DNA of 64,000 nt from Delphinapterus leucas. Taxonomy: Eukaryota > Chordata > Mammalia > Artiodactyla > Monodontidae. Shown piece after piece: positions 23,179 to 35,004 of this stretch. The notes below the pieces were generated by a model that was given only the letters and a program-made list of their open reading frames with translations, had not been told where the DNA came from and did not search any database. Each line of letters opens with the position of its first letter. The stretch's first letter is position 1. A program made the translations under genes and the position numbers. Location of the stretch: assembly GCF_002288925.2 (NCBI RefSeq), contig NW_022098043.1, positions 10,427,489 to 10,491,488 of the forward strand. The letters are read 5' to 3'.

Positions 23179-24509
23179 CTGCAGGAAGAGGGCAGAGAGA
23201 AGGGGCCCAAAGGCCCAGAGTTTTAAAGACCCAACAGGTCTCTTGGAGAATTTCTGGGTTTTGTTTTTGTTTGTTTTTTTTTTGGTTATTGCCATCTACG
23301 TTGTTATCTTCCCAGAAGGCCATGGGTCTGGGGGAGGGCTCTCAATGCTCCAGGGTTACTTTCTTTGGAGAACTGGAGCAGGGGAACACGAATGACTTTA
23401 TAAACCACATGGGGAACCTCGGTGTGAAAGCACCTGCAGCTCCCTGCCTGAGCCATCCTCACATCTCTGTGCTTTTGCCCAAGCCATTGCCTCTGCCTAG
23501 AGAGCCTTTCCCATCCACCTAACTCTACAGCTCAGCCTTGAAGCCCAGCTCAGCTCCTCCACAGGGCACCCTTCTTGCCTTCAGCCATGAAGAAATGATC
23601 ACTTCTGTCTCCATGCCCTGCAGATTCCAGGACACCTGCCATCATAGCACCTGCTACCCTGACTACAAGCTGCCCCTACCAGACTCTCAGCATTTGGGGG
23701 CAGGGTCTCTGCCCAATGCATCCCTGCAACCCCAGGACCAAATTGACCTATGTGATAAAATCATGAAAATGGGAAATCTTACAATTTAGGAAGAGAGTCT
23801 TCTTTGGCAGAGAGGTTTGAGCTCCACCTGGGGCTGGTCTCCCTCAGGACTTCTCCCTCCCACTGCACTCAGCCCCGCCCTCCGGCAGCAGCTGAAAGAG
23901 GCCACTTCGTCATCACCCTCAGGACAGAGGCAGAGAGGGGCCCAGAGCTCTGGGGTCTTCCCTGATCCTGGACCCCAGTGCCACAGTCAGGGCAGCCCTC
24001 CCTCTAATCCATGCAAACACAGCTGCACATGGATCCCCAGCCCCAGGAGCCCTCAGGTATTTCTACCACTGGAGCCTGGACACTTTGAAGCTGCTGTGGG
24101 GAGGGGGCAGAAGGGGCCCCACAGATCCTCTACCATTAGTCAGTTGTCTCAGCCAATCCCCAGACCATCTGGCCAATATGCCTACTGTGTCCATTGCTAG
24201 GTTAGGTAATTGAGACTCAGAAAGAAGACTCAGAAGGAGACTGCAAGGCCAAGGTGATTTAATTCCACTGAGCCACAGTGCCACCTGCGATGACAGAGGA
24301 CGTTAGAGAATGGACCCCCACCCCCATATCAGAAGAGAGCGCAAACACCTGGGCACAAGATCCACCCTTCCCTGGCCGTAGGTAGCTGACTCCCCGGGCC
24401 CTGCAGGACTGGCTCCCAGAGCCTCACCTGTGATCTTAGGGATGCCTTCCAGCCGAGGCACAGGCAGCAGGACAATGACACCCTGGTCAGTGCCCACCCA
24501 GAGCCTCAC
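23179..24509 (-). other. ARHGEF10L: ARHGEF10L last intron (copy B)
   Basis: 1.33-kb intron between the penultimate exon and terminal exon copy B, with an L2-like fragment (23406-23746). Its first 95 nt hold the extra 82-bp unit with a second donor. The copy A counterpart is 19113-20443. Confidence 0.85.
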
Positions 24510-24586
24510 CTGTGATCTTAGGGATGCCTTCCAGCCGAGGCACAGGCAGCAGGACAATGACACCCTGGTCAGTGCCCACCCAGAGC
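24415..24586. repeat. 82-bp tandem duplication at penultimate exon donor (copy B)
   Basis: Two 82-bp units (24415-24496 and 24497-24578) followed by a third CCCAGAGC (24579-24586). Each unit holds exon 3' sequence plus the GTGAGG donor. CCCAGAGC therefore flanks both units, as expected for slippage between two 8-bp direct repeats that were 82 bp apart. Confidence 0.95.
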
Positions 24587-24632
24587 AGAGCCTGGCAGAT
24601 GAGGAGGCCGGTGACACACAGGTGCTTCTGGC
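24510..24632 (-). CDS. ARHGEF10L: ARHGEF10L penultimate coding exon (complete copy)
   Basis: A 123-bp exon (2 + 120 + 1 nt) encoding [20 protein letters not shown] and [20 protein letters not shown]. The acceptor is CTCTGCAG, with a CTGAC branch-point candidate just upstream; the donor is GTGAGG at 24508-24509. It is the only copy that has its acceptor. The region containing its last 77 nt and the donor is repeated 82 bp downstream, giving a second donor at 24426-24427. Use of that second donor would add 82 nt and read GEALGGH then TGA (24487-24489), about 59 nt before the new junction. The first donor gives the normal protein. Confidence 0.93.
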
Positions 24633-25344
24633 CTGCAGAGGGAGAGGTCAGCATGAGCGGTACGTCCTCTCGGGGGGGGGCAGTGGATGGGGGCCACGGC
24701 AGGTGAGAAAACGGCACAGTCTGGGCTCCTCTCCTGAGATAAGCAAGAAGCTAGACAGGGTTGTGATTAAGCTCTGGGGCTTGGGAGGCTAACCCGGCTG
24801 GGGTCTGGCCCCTGGGTCCCCCAGCTGAGGGTTCCCCCGACGCAGCCTCAGTTTCCTCCTCTGTAAAGCGGGGCTGCCTTGAGGATGCTATGAGGGAAGG
24901 CCACGGTACTGGCCCACGTGAGCATGGCTGGCTTATCTTGGCACAAGGTGTGCACTAAGGGCCGCCCGTGCCAGGGACACAGCTGGCCAGCTGGGGAGTG
25001 AAGGGAGGCCTGGGAAAGTGGGGGTTTGAGGGTGAAGCAGATGGTGCAGACGGGATGCGTGGGGAGGGGTCCAGGTGAGTTGGCAGTCTGTTGCAGCCCC
25101 TTGGTTTCCAGCCCGGGCTTAACATCTTGCCCACACGGGCCCTTCCTTTGGCGAGGGCAGTGTGCCCTGCAGCCCCTGGTCCCAGCAGTGAAACGGGCAC
25201 TCAGTGCCAGGCGCTAGCATGTTTCTGATGCCAGTCCAGATCAGTTCTCATCCGGCTATCCCCGGGGCTGTCTCTTCCTTTTAGCGAGAACAGCAATAGC
25301 AGGGAAGGCGGGTCCCCCTGCTCTTCACAGGGAGGAAGCACAGT

Positions 25345-25600
25345 ACGGGCTGCACAGCATGGTGACTGCGAGCACAGCTGCGGGGCCAGGCGCTGGGTTC
25401 AAACCCCAGCTCTGCTACTTCCTGCCTCCGTGTCCCAGAAACAAAACCTGTCTGTGGCATGGTTCCCTCGCTTGCAAAAGGCGACAATGATGATATTTCA
25501 AAGCCTTGTCCTGAGGAGTAAATGAGCCAATGATTGTAAATCACATAATCCAGTGGCTGGTACATGGCACTCACAGGTAGGGGCCGTCTGCCATCCTCGC
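25345..25600 (-). mobile_element. MIR
   Basis: 'gggttcaaaccccagctctg ctacttcctgcc', ending 'ctggtacatggcactcacag'. Confidence 0.7.
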
Positions 25601-25778
25601 TGCTGTTCCACTGCTAACAATTCCGGTCAACGGGAATGGGCATGAAGGAGGGGCTGGGAGCCCACTCCTGCCCCTCCAAAGGGCCGTCTCACTTCTGGCC
25701 TGAATTGTTCTGCCCAAGGACAGGATTATTCTCTCCTCAAATTCAAAGTCATGCCATGACGCGAAGTGATGCTTAGAA

Positions 25779-25932
25779 CAGGGGGTTCTCGAGCTGGGCA
25801 TGCATCAGCACCACCAGGAGGGCTGAAAACGGAGGGGCCAACCCCAGAGGTGAGCCCCAAAACTGCATTTCCAGCAGGTTCCCAGGTGATACCGATGCTG
25901 CTGGGCCCGGGACCACACTTTGAGAAATACTG
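25779..25932 (+). mobile_element. MER5-like hAT DNA transposon fossil
   Basis: Short non-autonomous element with the inverted ends 'cagggggttctcgagct' and 'actttgagaaatactg' and the internal 'ttcccaggtgataccgatgc', as in MER5A. Confidence 0.75.
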
Positions 25933-26299
25933 CTTTGCAGTTTCCAAAGCACTTCGTGTACCTGCCCTAGCCTGACATAAGCCTTGCAACAGCTGAGAGG
26001 TACGCAAGACCCGGATGCTGTGCTCATTTTCCAGACAAGGATTTTAAGGTCCAAAGAGGTCACCCAGCTGATGAGTGGGGGGTGGAGAGTGGGCAGGAGC
26101 AGAGCTCAGGTCTGCCGCTTCTTACGGCCTGATGCTTTCACTGCCTCTCTACTCGAGCAAATTACCTGAGTTCCATACCTGTAGGTGTATGGGCTTCCTC
26201 TGCAGAGCAGAGTCGTGTGGCTCCATGGTCACCCCAGAAGGAAGGTTACTATCTTGGGGTTCACACAGCATTTCCTAACACACTGGTCTATACCATCAC

Positions 26300-26420
26300 C
26301 CATCCATTCGCTCGGCACCCCAGCACATCCCCAGGACCTACTGTGTGCAGGACGCTGCACTCGGTGCTGGAGGCACAGGGGGAACCACGCACACAAAGTT
26401 CTGCTCCTAAGGAGCAAACA
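26300..26420 (-). mobile_element. L2 fragment
   Basis: 'gcacatccccaggacctact gtgtgcaggacgctgcactc' is the reverse of the L2 3' end. Confidence 0.5.
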
Positions 26421-26457
26421 TTCTAGAACTTTCTACCATAATGGAAAGGCTCTCTAC

Positions 26458-26583
26458 CACACTGTCCAATTCGGTAACCATTAGCCACATATGGCTACTG
26501 ACACTTGAAATGTGGCTAGTGGGACTGAGGGGCTGAGTTTGTAATTTCTTTTAATTTTAATTTTAATGGTAGCTACTGTACTA
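26458..26583 (+). mobile_element. DNA transposon fossil, same family as 17723-17888
   Basis: 'ctgtccaattcggtaaccat', 'gaaatgtggctagtgggact' and a TTTTAATTTTAA centre mirror the element at 17723. Confidence 0.6.
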
Positions 26584-26739
26584 ATGCAGCCCTGGGAGGG
26601 GAAAGAGGAAAAGAAAACAGAAACAAGGAATATAGCTACTAGGCAGAGGAGTGAAACGGGGCAGTGAGGCAGAGAGTGGGTGGGAGGATGCCGGGGTTTC
26701 GTGCCTTACTCTGCTTCCTGGGGGGATGGGGAGGCTGCA

Positions 26740-27240
26740 TCCAATGACAAGGAGGCGGCAGCCACGCCAAGACCCAAGCAAAAGCCCTGGAGGCGGCACG
26801 TGCAAAGGCCCTGTGACGAGATGAGCTCGCAGTCTGTGGAGGACTGAGCCAGTGCAGCTTGGGGATGAGGGCTCTACGAGACAACGGGGGGAGGGTCAGA
26901 AGAGTGGATGGGCCAGGGCTAGGGCTTTGACTGTTCATTCCGAGCGTGATGAGGTGCCACTGGCAGGTCTAAGCAGGGGAGTGATGCACCCGGATTTTAG
27001 AGGAGCATGTTAGCTGCAATGAGACGGAGGACTGGGGTGATGGGGGGAGCAAGGAGACCAGCAAGGCAGGGATGGTGGCACCTGAGACACGGTGGTGGCA
27101 GGGAGATGGTGAGAAACCAACAGGTTAGAGACAGACCTGTTGACAGACTGACGGGGAGCGGGGAGGGGAGAGGAATCAAGGACAGCTCAGAGTTTTTTGT
27201 CTCAAGCAGCTGGGTGCATGGCAGTGCTGTGGACCGAGAC
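26740..27240 (-). mobile_element. L2 fragment
   Basis: 'caaaggccctgtgacgagat', 'ggtctaagcaggggagtgat' and 'gaggagcatgttagctgcaa' match the reverse L2 order; decayed. Confidence 0.5.
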
Positions 27241-27819
27241 CAAGGAGGAGCAGGCTTGGAGTAGGAGTCCAAGTTCAATACCGGATGTCGTTTGAGATGC
27301 ACATTAGATACCCAAGTGGAGCTGTCAGCAGGCAGTGGGATATAGGAGTCTGGCGACGTGATGCAAACTCAGCGAGTCTTATTCATAGTGTTGATTCAAT
27401 GTGGAAATGGAAGCCACAGTGGGAAAAAAGCCAGTTTGTCAGGGGCTATTTCACAAACAGTATCTGGGTTTGGGGGAGCTGGGACTCTTCCCCACATCCT
27501 CATCAATTCAGAGAGTGTAGGCTCCCAACCACTAGGACAGCCTCAGAGGACAGTCCAGCCGTGGGTGATTCCAGCCCTCGTGAAATCAGAAAGTGCAGGA
27601 GGCTCGGTCTGTGAGCCCTCTCACGTCACCACCTATCTTCTCTTCTTGGCTCTGCTCAAGGTCTGTAATTCCTCTATTTCTCCCTTTGCTCATTTACTGT
27701 TTGCCTTCCCAAATGTAAGCTTCCTGAGGGCAGCAGCTTATCTGTGTCTCAAAGTTGATTCCCCAGCTCCTGGCCGAATACCCTGGTTCACGGTAGACAC
27801 TCGAAAAGGACCTATGAGT

Positions 27820-28078
27820 TCAGATCTAGAGAACAAACTAGTGGTTTCCAGTAAGGAGAGGGGCCGGGGGTGGGGCAGGACAGAGGAAGGGGATTAGAAG
27901 GTACTAACTACCAGATAGAAAATAAATGTGCTACAAGGATATATCGTACAACACGCGGAATATAGCCAATATGTCATAGCGACTATAAATGGGGTATAAC
28001 CTTTAAAAATTGTGAGTCACTATGTTGTACACCGGAAACTTATATTGTAAATCAACTGTACCTCAATAAATATTTTTT
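27820..28078 (+). mobile_element. L1 3' end (truncated)
   Basis: Typical artiodactyl/cetacean L1 3' end (tgttgtacaccggaaactta, then tcaataaat and an A-rich tail). Target-site duplication AAAAGGACCTRTGAGT at 27804-27819 and 28079-28094. Confidence 0.85.
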
Positions 28079-28255
28079 AAAAGGACCTGTGAGTAAATGA
28101 GTGAATGAGAGAATGAATGAATGAAAGCAGAGAAGTGAGTAAGGACACAGGTGTTGCTGTCACTTACCAGCTGCGTGAATCAACAAGCCACTGTCTCTCA
28201 TTGTTCAATGAGTATTACAAATGTCCCTTGCTCGATTTTATGATTATTAGCAATA

Positions 28256-28335
28256 TTATATATGTATATATACACAGGGAGTATGTATATAAATATATAT
28301 GTCTATACACACACTATAATATATACACACAGTTG
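28256..28335. repeat. AT/TA-rich microsatellite
   Basis: Interrupted TATA/TACA dinucleotides. Confidence 0.8.
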
Positions 28336-28779
28336 AGCACAGCTCTTGGCCCATAATATATAATCAAAAAATGGAGGCTATTAGGACAATATTTGTGATT
28401 ATTAAAAGGACCTAGTCTCTTGGGATCAGCTCCATCAGAGCCAGAAACCCACGAAAATAATAAAAGCCAAGAGAGGGAGCAGTGGCAAATGTTCCATCTC
28501 ACATGCCTCCCCTCCTTTTCCAGGGCCCCTGAGGCCTCAGGACCAGCAGGAGATCATTTCCTGATGCCCCTGCCTCCCCTCGGCCCCCACTGGACTGCAG
28601 AAACCTGGCAAACGAAAGGAAGGCAGCGAGAAACCAAATGAGATGGCGGAATGGAGAAATGACTTCATCTGCAGACCTCATGCCGAGGCCCTTCCTCCTC
28701 CCACTCTGCCTCGAGGAAAAGAACAAGGCCCTGCACAAACAGAACGAAAGGAAAAAAGAAAGTCTAATGGTGGATAAAT

Positions 28780-29080
28780 ATTTTATCACAGAGACTTAAT
28801 GCAGCAGTGTTCAGCTCACCCAAGCCATCTATCTGGAGATATACAACTTTAAAAAGCTCAGGCTCTCAGAGAACATTTTATTAATGACCTGTCTAGTTAA
28901 GAGGAGGAGGGAGTTTAGGTTCAAAAATGCATTAATTCCAGTTGGGGACGCGAGTGGAGGAAAGGGGTCGGGGAAAGGAAGCGTGATGAATTTTTAACAT
29001 GCCCTTAAAACATATCCGCACTTAGAGGAGGAACAAATTTATTAGTAATTACACAGTTATTTCATTTGGTGGGATGGGGG
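28780..29080. promoter_or_regulatory. AT-rich unique block in intron, candidate enhancer
   Basis: 'ttttattaatgacc', 'gcattaattcc' and 'ttagtaattacacag' in an unrepeated stretch of the ARHGEF10L intron. Confidence 0.35.
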
Positions 29081-30275
29081 AAGAAAAAATACCTAAAAGC
29101 CTTTTAAAAATATCTCTAATAAAGAATTTAAGAATCCTGCTCTTTTCTTCTGCCGGGGCACAGTGTAGGGCGGATTTGATGCCCCCCTCCACCCAGGGCT
29201 GGCTCCTCCTGGGCTCACGGTGTCCCGGCCAGCAGGGGCCCGGGCTCCCCAGTGTTAGGAAAGGTCAGGTCTGGGGGAAGGAGGCCCAGGACAGTAACTC
29301 CTCGGGACCTTTGGGAAGCCCTGAACGCAGGAAGCTCAGCCTCCACTCTGACGTGTCCAGGGCCCAGCTCCAGGAGGTCGGGCAAGCGGACAGGTGGCTT
29401 CCGTCTGTGCCGATGTGGTGGGAGGGGCCCTGACTGGAGGGTTGGGGGGTGATGCACGGCCGAAGGGGACCAGTGCAATGAGGGGCAGGGACTGCCATGA
29501 AGATAACGATGGTGGACGATACCATCACGCACTGGAGCCGGGGACCGTGGGGCGCTGTCCTCACCGCCTCAGGTAAGGCCCACACCTGCCCTGAGAGGCG
29601 GGGACGAAAGGTGGGAGAGGCTCCCCACTTGCTTCCGGTCACAGAGCTGGAAGGCGGCAGAGCCAGGATCCCAGCAGGGCCTGTCTAACTCCGGGCTCTG
29701 GTCTGCCCTACGAGCTCTGACTCAGATCTCCGGCCCTCGCTGTACAGATGGGGAAACGGAGGCCCGGGAAGGGGGAGGCCGCCCAGTGAGAGAGCTGTGA
29801 TTCGGGTCCTGGCTCTGGCCCCTCAGCGGAGTGACCTGAGGCCAGTTATTTAACCTCCTGGGCCTCCGTTTACCTGCTCATGAAAGCCAATGTCCTTTCT
29901 TCTTTAAGGGTAACTGCAAAGAACAAGTCAAGACAGTGGACGTGAAAATGCATCTTAAACCCACAGTGGGGTCGGAGTTGTGCAGCGGGAGCCTGCTGGG
30001 TTTCCACCTGCAGTGGCTCTGTCCACAAAGCCTGCCTCTGACTGCGTGATCAACTTGATTCTTTCTCTACTCTCCACCATCCCCACAGATAGACTGAGAA
30101 GATGCAAAAGGCCCATAAGATTATCTATTTCTTCCACTGTTCCACTAGCTTGAAATAACTTAGCTAGCGGCATAAATGTGGAAATATTTCTGTGATACTG
30201 AGAAACTTTTACTGTAGTTAAAATAGATTTACCTCATATATAAATACTATGAAAGACAATGAAACTAAAGCTAAA

Positions 30276-30320
30276 AAAAAGGAAGGAAGGGAGTGAGGGA
30301 GAGAGGGAGCGAGGAAGGAC
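30276..30320. repeat. Purine tract (GGAA/GGGA)n
   Basis: Pure A/G run 'aaaggaaggaagggagtgag' followed by 'ggagagagggagcgagga'. Confidence 0.75.
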
Positions 30321-30599
30321 CCATAACATAGGTCTCCCAAGCCCCTACCCCAGACCCCAGGAGCAGGTTAGGAAGCCGTTTATTCTCCTCATGGATGCCC
30401 CAGACCTAGGCAAGGCGTTTTCCCATGCCTGACGCCATTTATCCTGAGCCAGGAACCACTCTCCATCCCACAGAGGGACCAGAGGCTCCAGGAAGCAAAG
30501 AGACCTGCCAAGACCCGACAGTGGCCAAGCCAGGACTCTGGCCACCTCTGAAAACATCTCTTCCCCTGTTACGACCAGCGGGACTCTGAACTGAGTCCG

Positions 30600-30790
30600 A
30601 CCTCATGTGACTCCCTGTCCTGCCTCTGGCCACTTTACCCTGATGAACAAACCTCAGTTTCTGCATCTGTAAAATGGGGACAGTGAGCTCCTGTATGTAA
30701 AGCCCTTGGGACCTAGCTCACTGTAGGGCTCCTGGCAGGCTGGCAGCCACTAGGTACTATTGCTGTTGTTGTTGATCTTGTTGTTAGTAA
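30600..30790 (-). mobile_element. MIR
   Basis: 'acctcagtttctgcatctgt aaaatgggg', ending 'ggtactattgctgttgttgt'. Confidence 0.7.
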
Positions 30791-31372
30791 CCATTCCCCA
30801 CTCCACCCCCCTTGGCCGCTTCCAGCCTCTGCCATGGCCCATCTGCCGAGCCCCTCTCACAATCAGCTCCAGGTTCAGCCTGCCACGCCTCTCTGTTTCC
30901 CTGGCCCTGGGGCCCTTCGGTGCCCCCAGCTGCTGCACCCAGCCCAGTCGGCTGAGCTTGAACAGGACAGTCCCCACACCCTCCCAGACCAGCCCCGGGT
31001 CAGGGCAAGCCAGGCCAAGGCCTGCTAGCCCTGAGGGCTGCTCTAAAGCCCGCTGGGGGTAGGGATGGACCCTGAGCACATGTCTGCCCTGGCTCCCAGC
31101 ACAGTCCACAGGGATCTGGGCGGCAACTGGGGCAGCAGACAGTATGGGAGATGCCTGGAGCCGATTCTACGGATGCCTCGGCAGATGCCGGGTGGCAGCG
31201 GGGGTGCTAGGTGAGCTCAGATCTTAATCCTCTCCGTGGGCCTCACAAACAGCTCTGCAGGAGGAAGCACGGGCCCCAAGGGGATGATGTCCAAGGTCTT
31301 CACCCTCCCCTTGCCCCAAACCTGAAGGCAAACTAAGGGGGACAATTGTCTTTCTTTAAAAACCTCTAAGGA

Positions 31373-31593
31373 GGGCTTCCCTGGTGGCGCAGTGGTTGAG
31401 AGTCCGCCTGCCGATGCAGGGGACATGGATATGTGCCCCGGTGCAGGAAGATCCCACATGCCGCGGAGTGGCTGGGCCCGTGAGCCGTGGCCGCTGAGCC
31501 TGCGGGTCCGGAGCCTGTGCTCCGCAGCGGGAGAGGCCACAGCGGTGACAGGCCCGTGTACCGCAAAAAATAATAATAAAAAAATAAAAATAG
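31373..31593 (+). mobile_element. CHR-type SINE
   Basis: Full-length short-form SINE with an AATAATAA tail and the perfect duplication AAACCTCTAAGGA (31360-31372 and 31594-31606). Confidence 0.94.
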
Positions 31594-31992
31594 AAACCTC
31601 TAAGGAAAGAGACCCTTAGTTGACCTTCTCTCTTTCCCTTTGCCTTATTCTGAAGGTGATTTGAGGCAGAATTGGGTTTTTGGTCAACCTGAGGAGCGGG
31701 AGGTATAGATGAGCCTGGCTTCCTGCCCAGCGTGGCTTTTTAGCGGCCGCCTGACTTGGGGGAGTCCCCTGAGCTCAGAGCCTGACTTCCCACGAGCCCC
31801 CGTCTGCTGTGCTGTGATGACAGCCAGAAGGGCTTTGGAAGGACAGGCCTGGGTTCAAATCCTGAGCCCACTGCTTCCCCTCTGGGAGGCCCAGTTTTCA
31901 AGGCTGACGAAAGGCTGCCTCAAGGGTTAATGAGATGGGCTGGGCTGGCCGTGGAAACTGCTTCCCGGATGTCTGCTCCCTCCCTCCCTTCA

Positions 31993-32277
<285 letters not shown>

Positions 32278-32885
32278 CTAACCTGGCCTCTGTCTGAACC
32301 CAAGTCAGAGGGAAGAAACCTCAGAAGCCCGGCAGTGCTGTGTCGGTAAACATTTTAACAACGGGCGGGGGGAACCCTGGTGTGTTGTGTCTGCTGATTC
32401 CCGTGGCGTAAATACTTCTAACATGACCCATCTCAAGCTACCCACGTGACAGCACCGAACGTGGAGCAAGGGAAGACAAGCGCACACCAGGCTCTACCAT
32501 GACGCTGATGCAAGGGAAAGACAGAGCTGCAAGTCTACGGAAGAGGAAGTGACAGCTTACATATATTATCTAAAGGTCTGAAGGCACCAACAGAACAGAA
32601 CTCTCGGGGAAGGCAGGTGGGTGGTGTGAGCCAAACCCTCATCTTCACTGCAGGGAGGCAAGACATTATGTCCAAAAACTGATAAACCCAGAAACAGTGG
32701 AGCACACAACTGAGTCACAAGAAAAGTGCCCGGTGGATTAAAAACAGAACAGGTGAAAGTATTTTCTTCCAGGAAGCAGGACTGGAGACGGGGAGTAGGA
32801 AGGGCCTTTCCAGATAAACCATTATGTGCTATTTGATTTTTTTTTTTTTACAGTTTTAAATAAAATTTTGATCTTTCATAAAAAA

Positions 32886-33227
32886 GGGCTTCCCTGGTGA
32901 CACAGTGGTTGAGAATCCATCTGCCAATGCAGGGAGACACGGGTTTGAGCCCTGGTCTGGGAAGATCCCACGTGGTGCATAGCAACTAAGCCCGTGTGCC
33001 ACAACTACTGAGCCTGCGCTCTAGAGCCCATGAACCACAACTACTAACGCCCGCGCGCCTAGAGCCCGTGCTCCCCAACAAGAGAAGCCACCACGATGAG
33101 AAGCCTGCACACAGCAACGAAGAGTGGCCCCCACTCACCGCAACTAGAGAAAGTCCGTGTGCAGCAACAGAGACCCAACACAGCCAAAAATAAATTAATT
33201 AATTAATTTAAGAAAAAAAAAAAAAAC
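32886..33227 (+). mobile_element. CHR-type SINE (long form)
   Basis: Long-form element with a mutated head (ggtgacacagtgg), an internally repeated 'caactact' body and an ATTA/poly-A tail. Confidence 0.9.
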
Positions 33228-33269
33228 TCTTACAAGAGAGGAGATAAACATCAGGCTTCCCATCTACTG

Positions 33270-33620
33270 CCGGAGAAAGTCTAAGTTCCTTAGCTGGGCT
33301 TTCCAGGCCTCAGCTCTGCCCCAACTCCCACCTCTCCTGGCAGGCTCCCTATGCTCCAGGCCAACCAGAGCCCGGGCCTGGAGGGTGCTCAGGATGCACT
33401 ATGCGGCCACGCCTCTGCCCTCGAGATGGCCTGTCTGCAGTGTGCACCACCCACTGCCCTCCTGGGAAAAGCTTTTCACCATCCTCAACCGTGAAGCCCA
33501 CTCCAGCCACCCTTGCACCGGCCACTTCCTCTGCCTGCCACATTCCAGCCTGACAACATCTACTCCACTCTGGCCCTGCTCGGCTGCCTCCCACACCGGT
33601 CCAGGCCCGTCAACACCCTC
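33270..33620 (+). mobile_element. L2-like fragment
   Basis: 'aaagtctaagttccttagct', 'gggctttccaggcctcagct' and 'gcaccggccacttcctctgcc' follow the L2 3' region order. Confidence 0.5.
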
Positions 33621-34239
33621 CCTGTTCAGCATAGGGCCCACTGCACAGTGAAATCTGGTCAAAGAGCGAATGGATGGATGCTTGAATTCCAGCCATGACA
33701 TTGAGTTGTCACTTAAACATCGACAACCCCAGCGCACCAGGCTAGATAGAGGCCCAAGCACTGGGGACAGTCAGGTAACTCTGGTGCATCCACCCGGTGG
33801 ACTGTCCTACATCTATTCAACGTCATGTTTACAGAGACTGTGTGATGAACGTAGAAGAATGTGAATGTTATAGCAGTAATTGCAAAAACAAACAAAAGCA
33901 AAAGGCCACATTCAACACTGGGGGAGGGGAAGGGGCAGGAGAGGTGAAACCTGCGCACTGAGGATTATTCCAGGGCCGTACCTGCTGATTTTCCTCCTTT
34001 CCAATTGTCTGATTTTCCTTTTTTTTTTTTTTTCTTTTTCTATAAAGAGCAGATCTTGGGTGGAAGCCCAGGACAGCAGGAGGTGTTGGCCAGAACATCA
34101 ATGTGGAATCAGGCCTGTGGTTAAACCTCATTTCCTCAATAACTTCCCAGGTCTGGGCCTCAGTCTCCCCATTTGTAGATGGAGGTTGTCATGAGAGTTA
34201 TAGGGACTCCTGGGTGAGGGAGAGCTTAGCACAAACCCA

Positions 34240-34740
34240 GTTCCTAATACGGCCTCATTCATCCAACAGATGTTCTTGAGCCCCTACGATATTCCTGGCG
34301 TGGGTCTAGGTGCTGGGAATATAGTGATGAACAAGATAAACAAGGGGCCCACACAGTTAAAACAAATAAAGATTACTCCCAACGGTAAAAATACTGGGTG
34401 CCAATAAGATTGGGTGACCAGAGAAAGTCTCTCTAGGAGGTAGTATTTGCCAGAGATAATAAAAATGTGAAGGAATCGGATCTGGGATGTGGGATGGGGG
34501 AGGGGAGAGCATGTCAGGCAAAGGGTACAGCAAGTGCAAGAGCCCTGGGGCAGGAATGAACTCGCCGTGTTTGAGAAACAGAAAAGTGGTCAGTGTTGGG
34601 GAGCACGGTGGCAAGACAGAGGTGGGACAGGGGGTCAGGGGCCAGATCACACCCGGCAGCCCTGAAGTGCACGGCGAAGAGTTTAGATTGTATTCAAGTG
34701 CGGGAGGGGGCTGAGCCTGGTAAGTGACAAGTTCAGGTTT
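34240..34740 (-). mobile_element. L2 LINE fragment
   Basis: Reverse-oriented L2: 'attcatccaacagatgttct', 'ggtgctgggaatatagtgat', then 'gtacagcaagtgcaagagcc' and 'ggggccagatcacacccggc'. Confidence 0.75.
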
Positions 34741-35004
34741 ACCTTTGAAAGAAGTTCAGTTCGAGGGCTGTGTGGCAGCGGGCTGGAATTCTGGGCCTCG
34801 CATGGGCTTAGCCAGTGACAAGTGGCAATAAAAGGACTCGGTTTCTTTTGCCGCTGTCACACCAGTCCCAGCTCAACCCCAAATCCATCCCCGTTCAAAT
34901 CACTGGAGGTTTCCCACCGAGATAAAGAAGCTGGGGCAGGGGGCTCTCCATGGGGAGCCAAGCCAATGAACTCAGTGCTCACTCCCGATCAGAACACGGG
35001 GCCC

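Larger units (their letters stand above)
20520..24585. repeat. 4066-bp tandem duplication, copy B
   Basis: Second unit of the duplication. It starts with a half SINE and contains an L2 fragment, a DNA-transposon fossil, the 3'UTR, the terminal exon and the donor part of the penultimate exon. The unique sequence beyond it (24589 onward) restores the complete penultimate exon. Confidence 0.95.
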
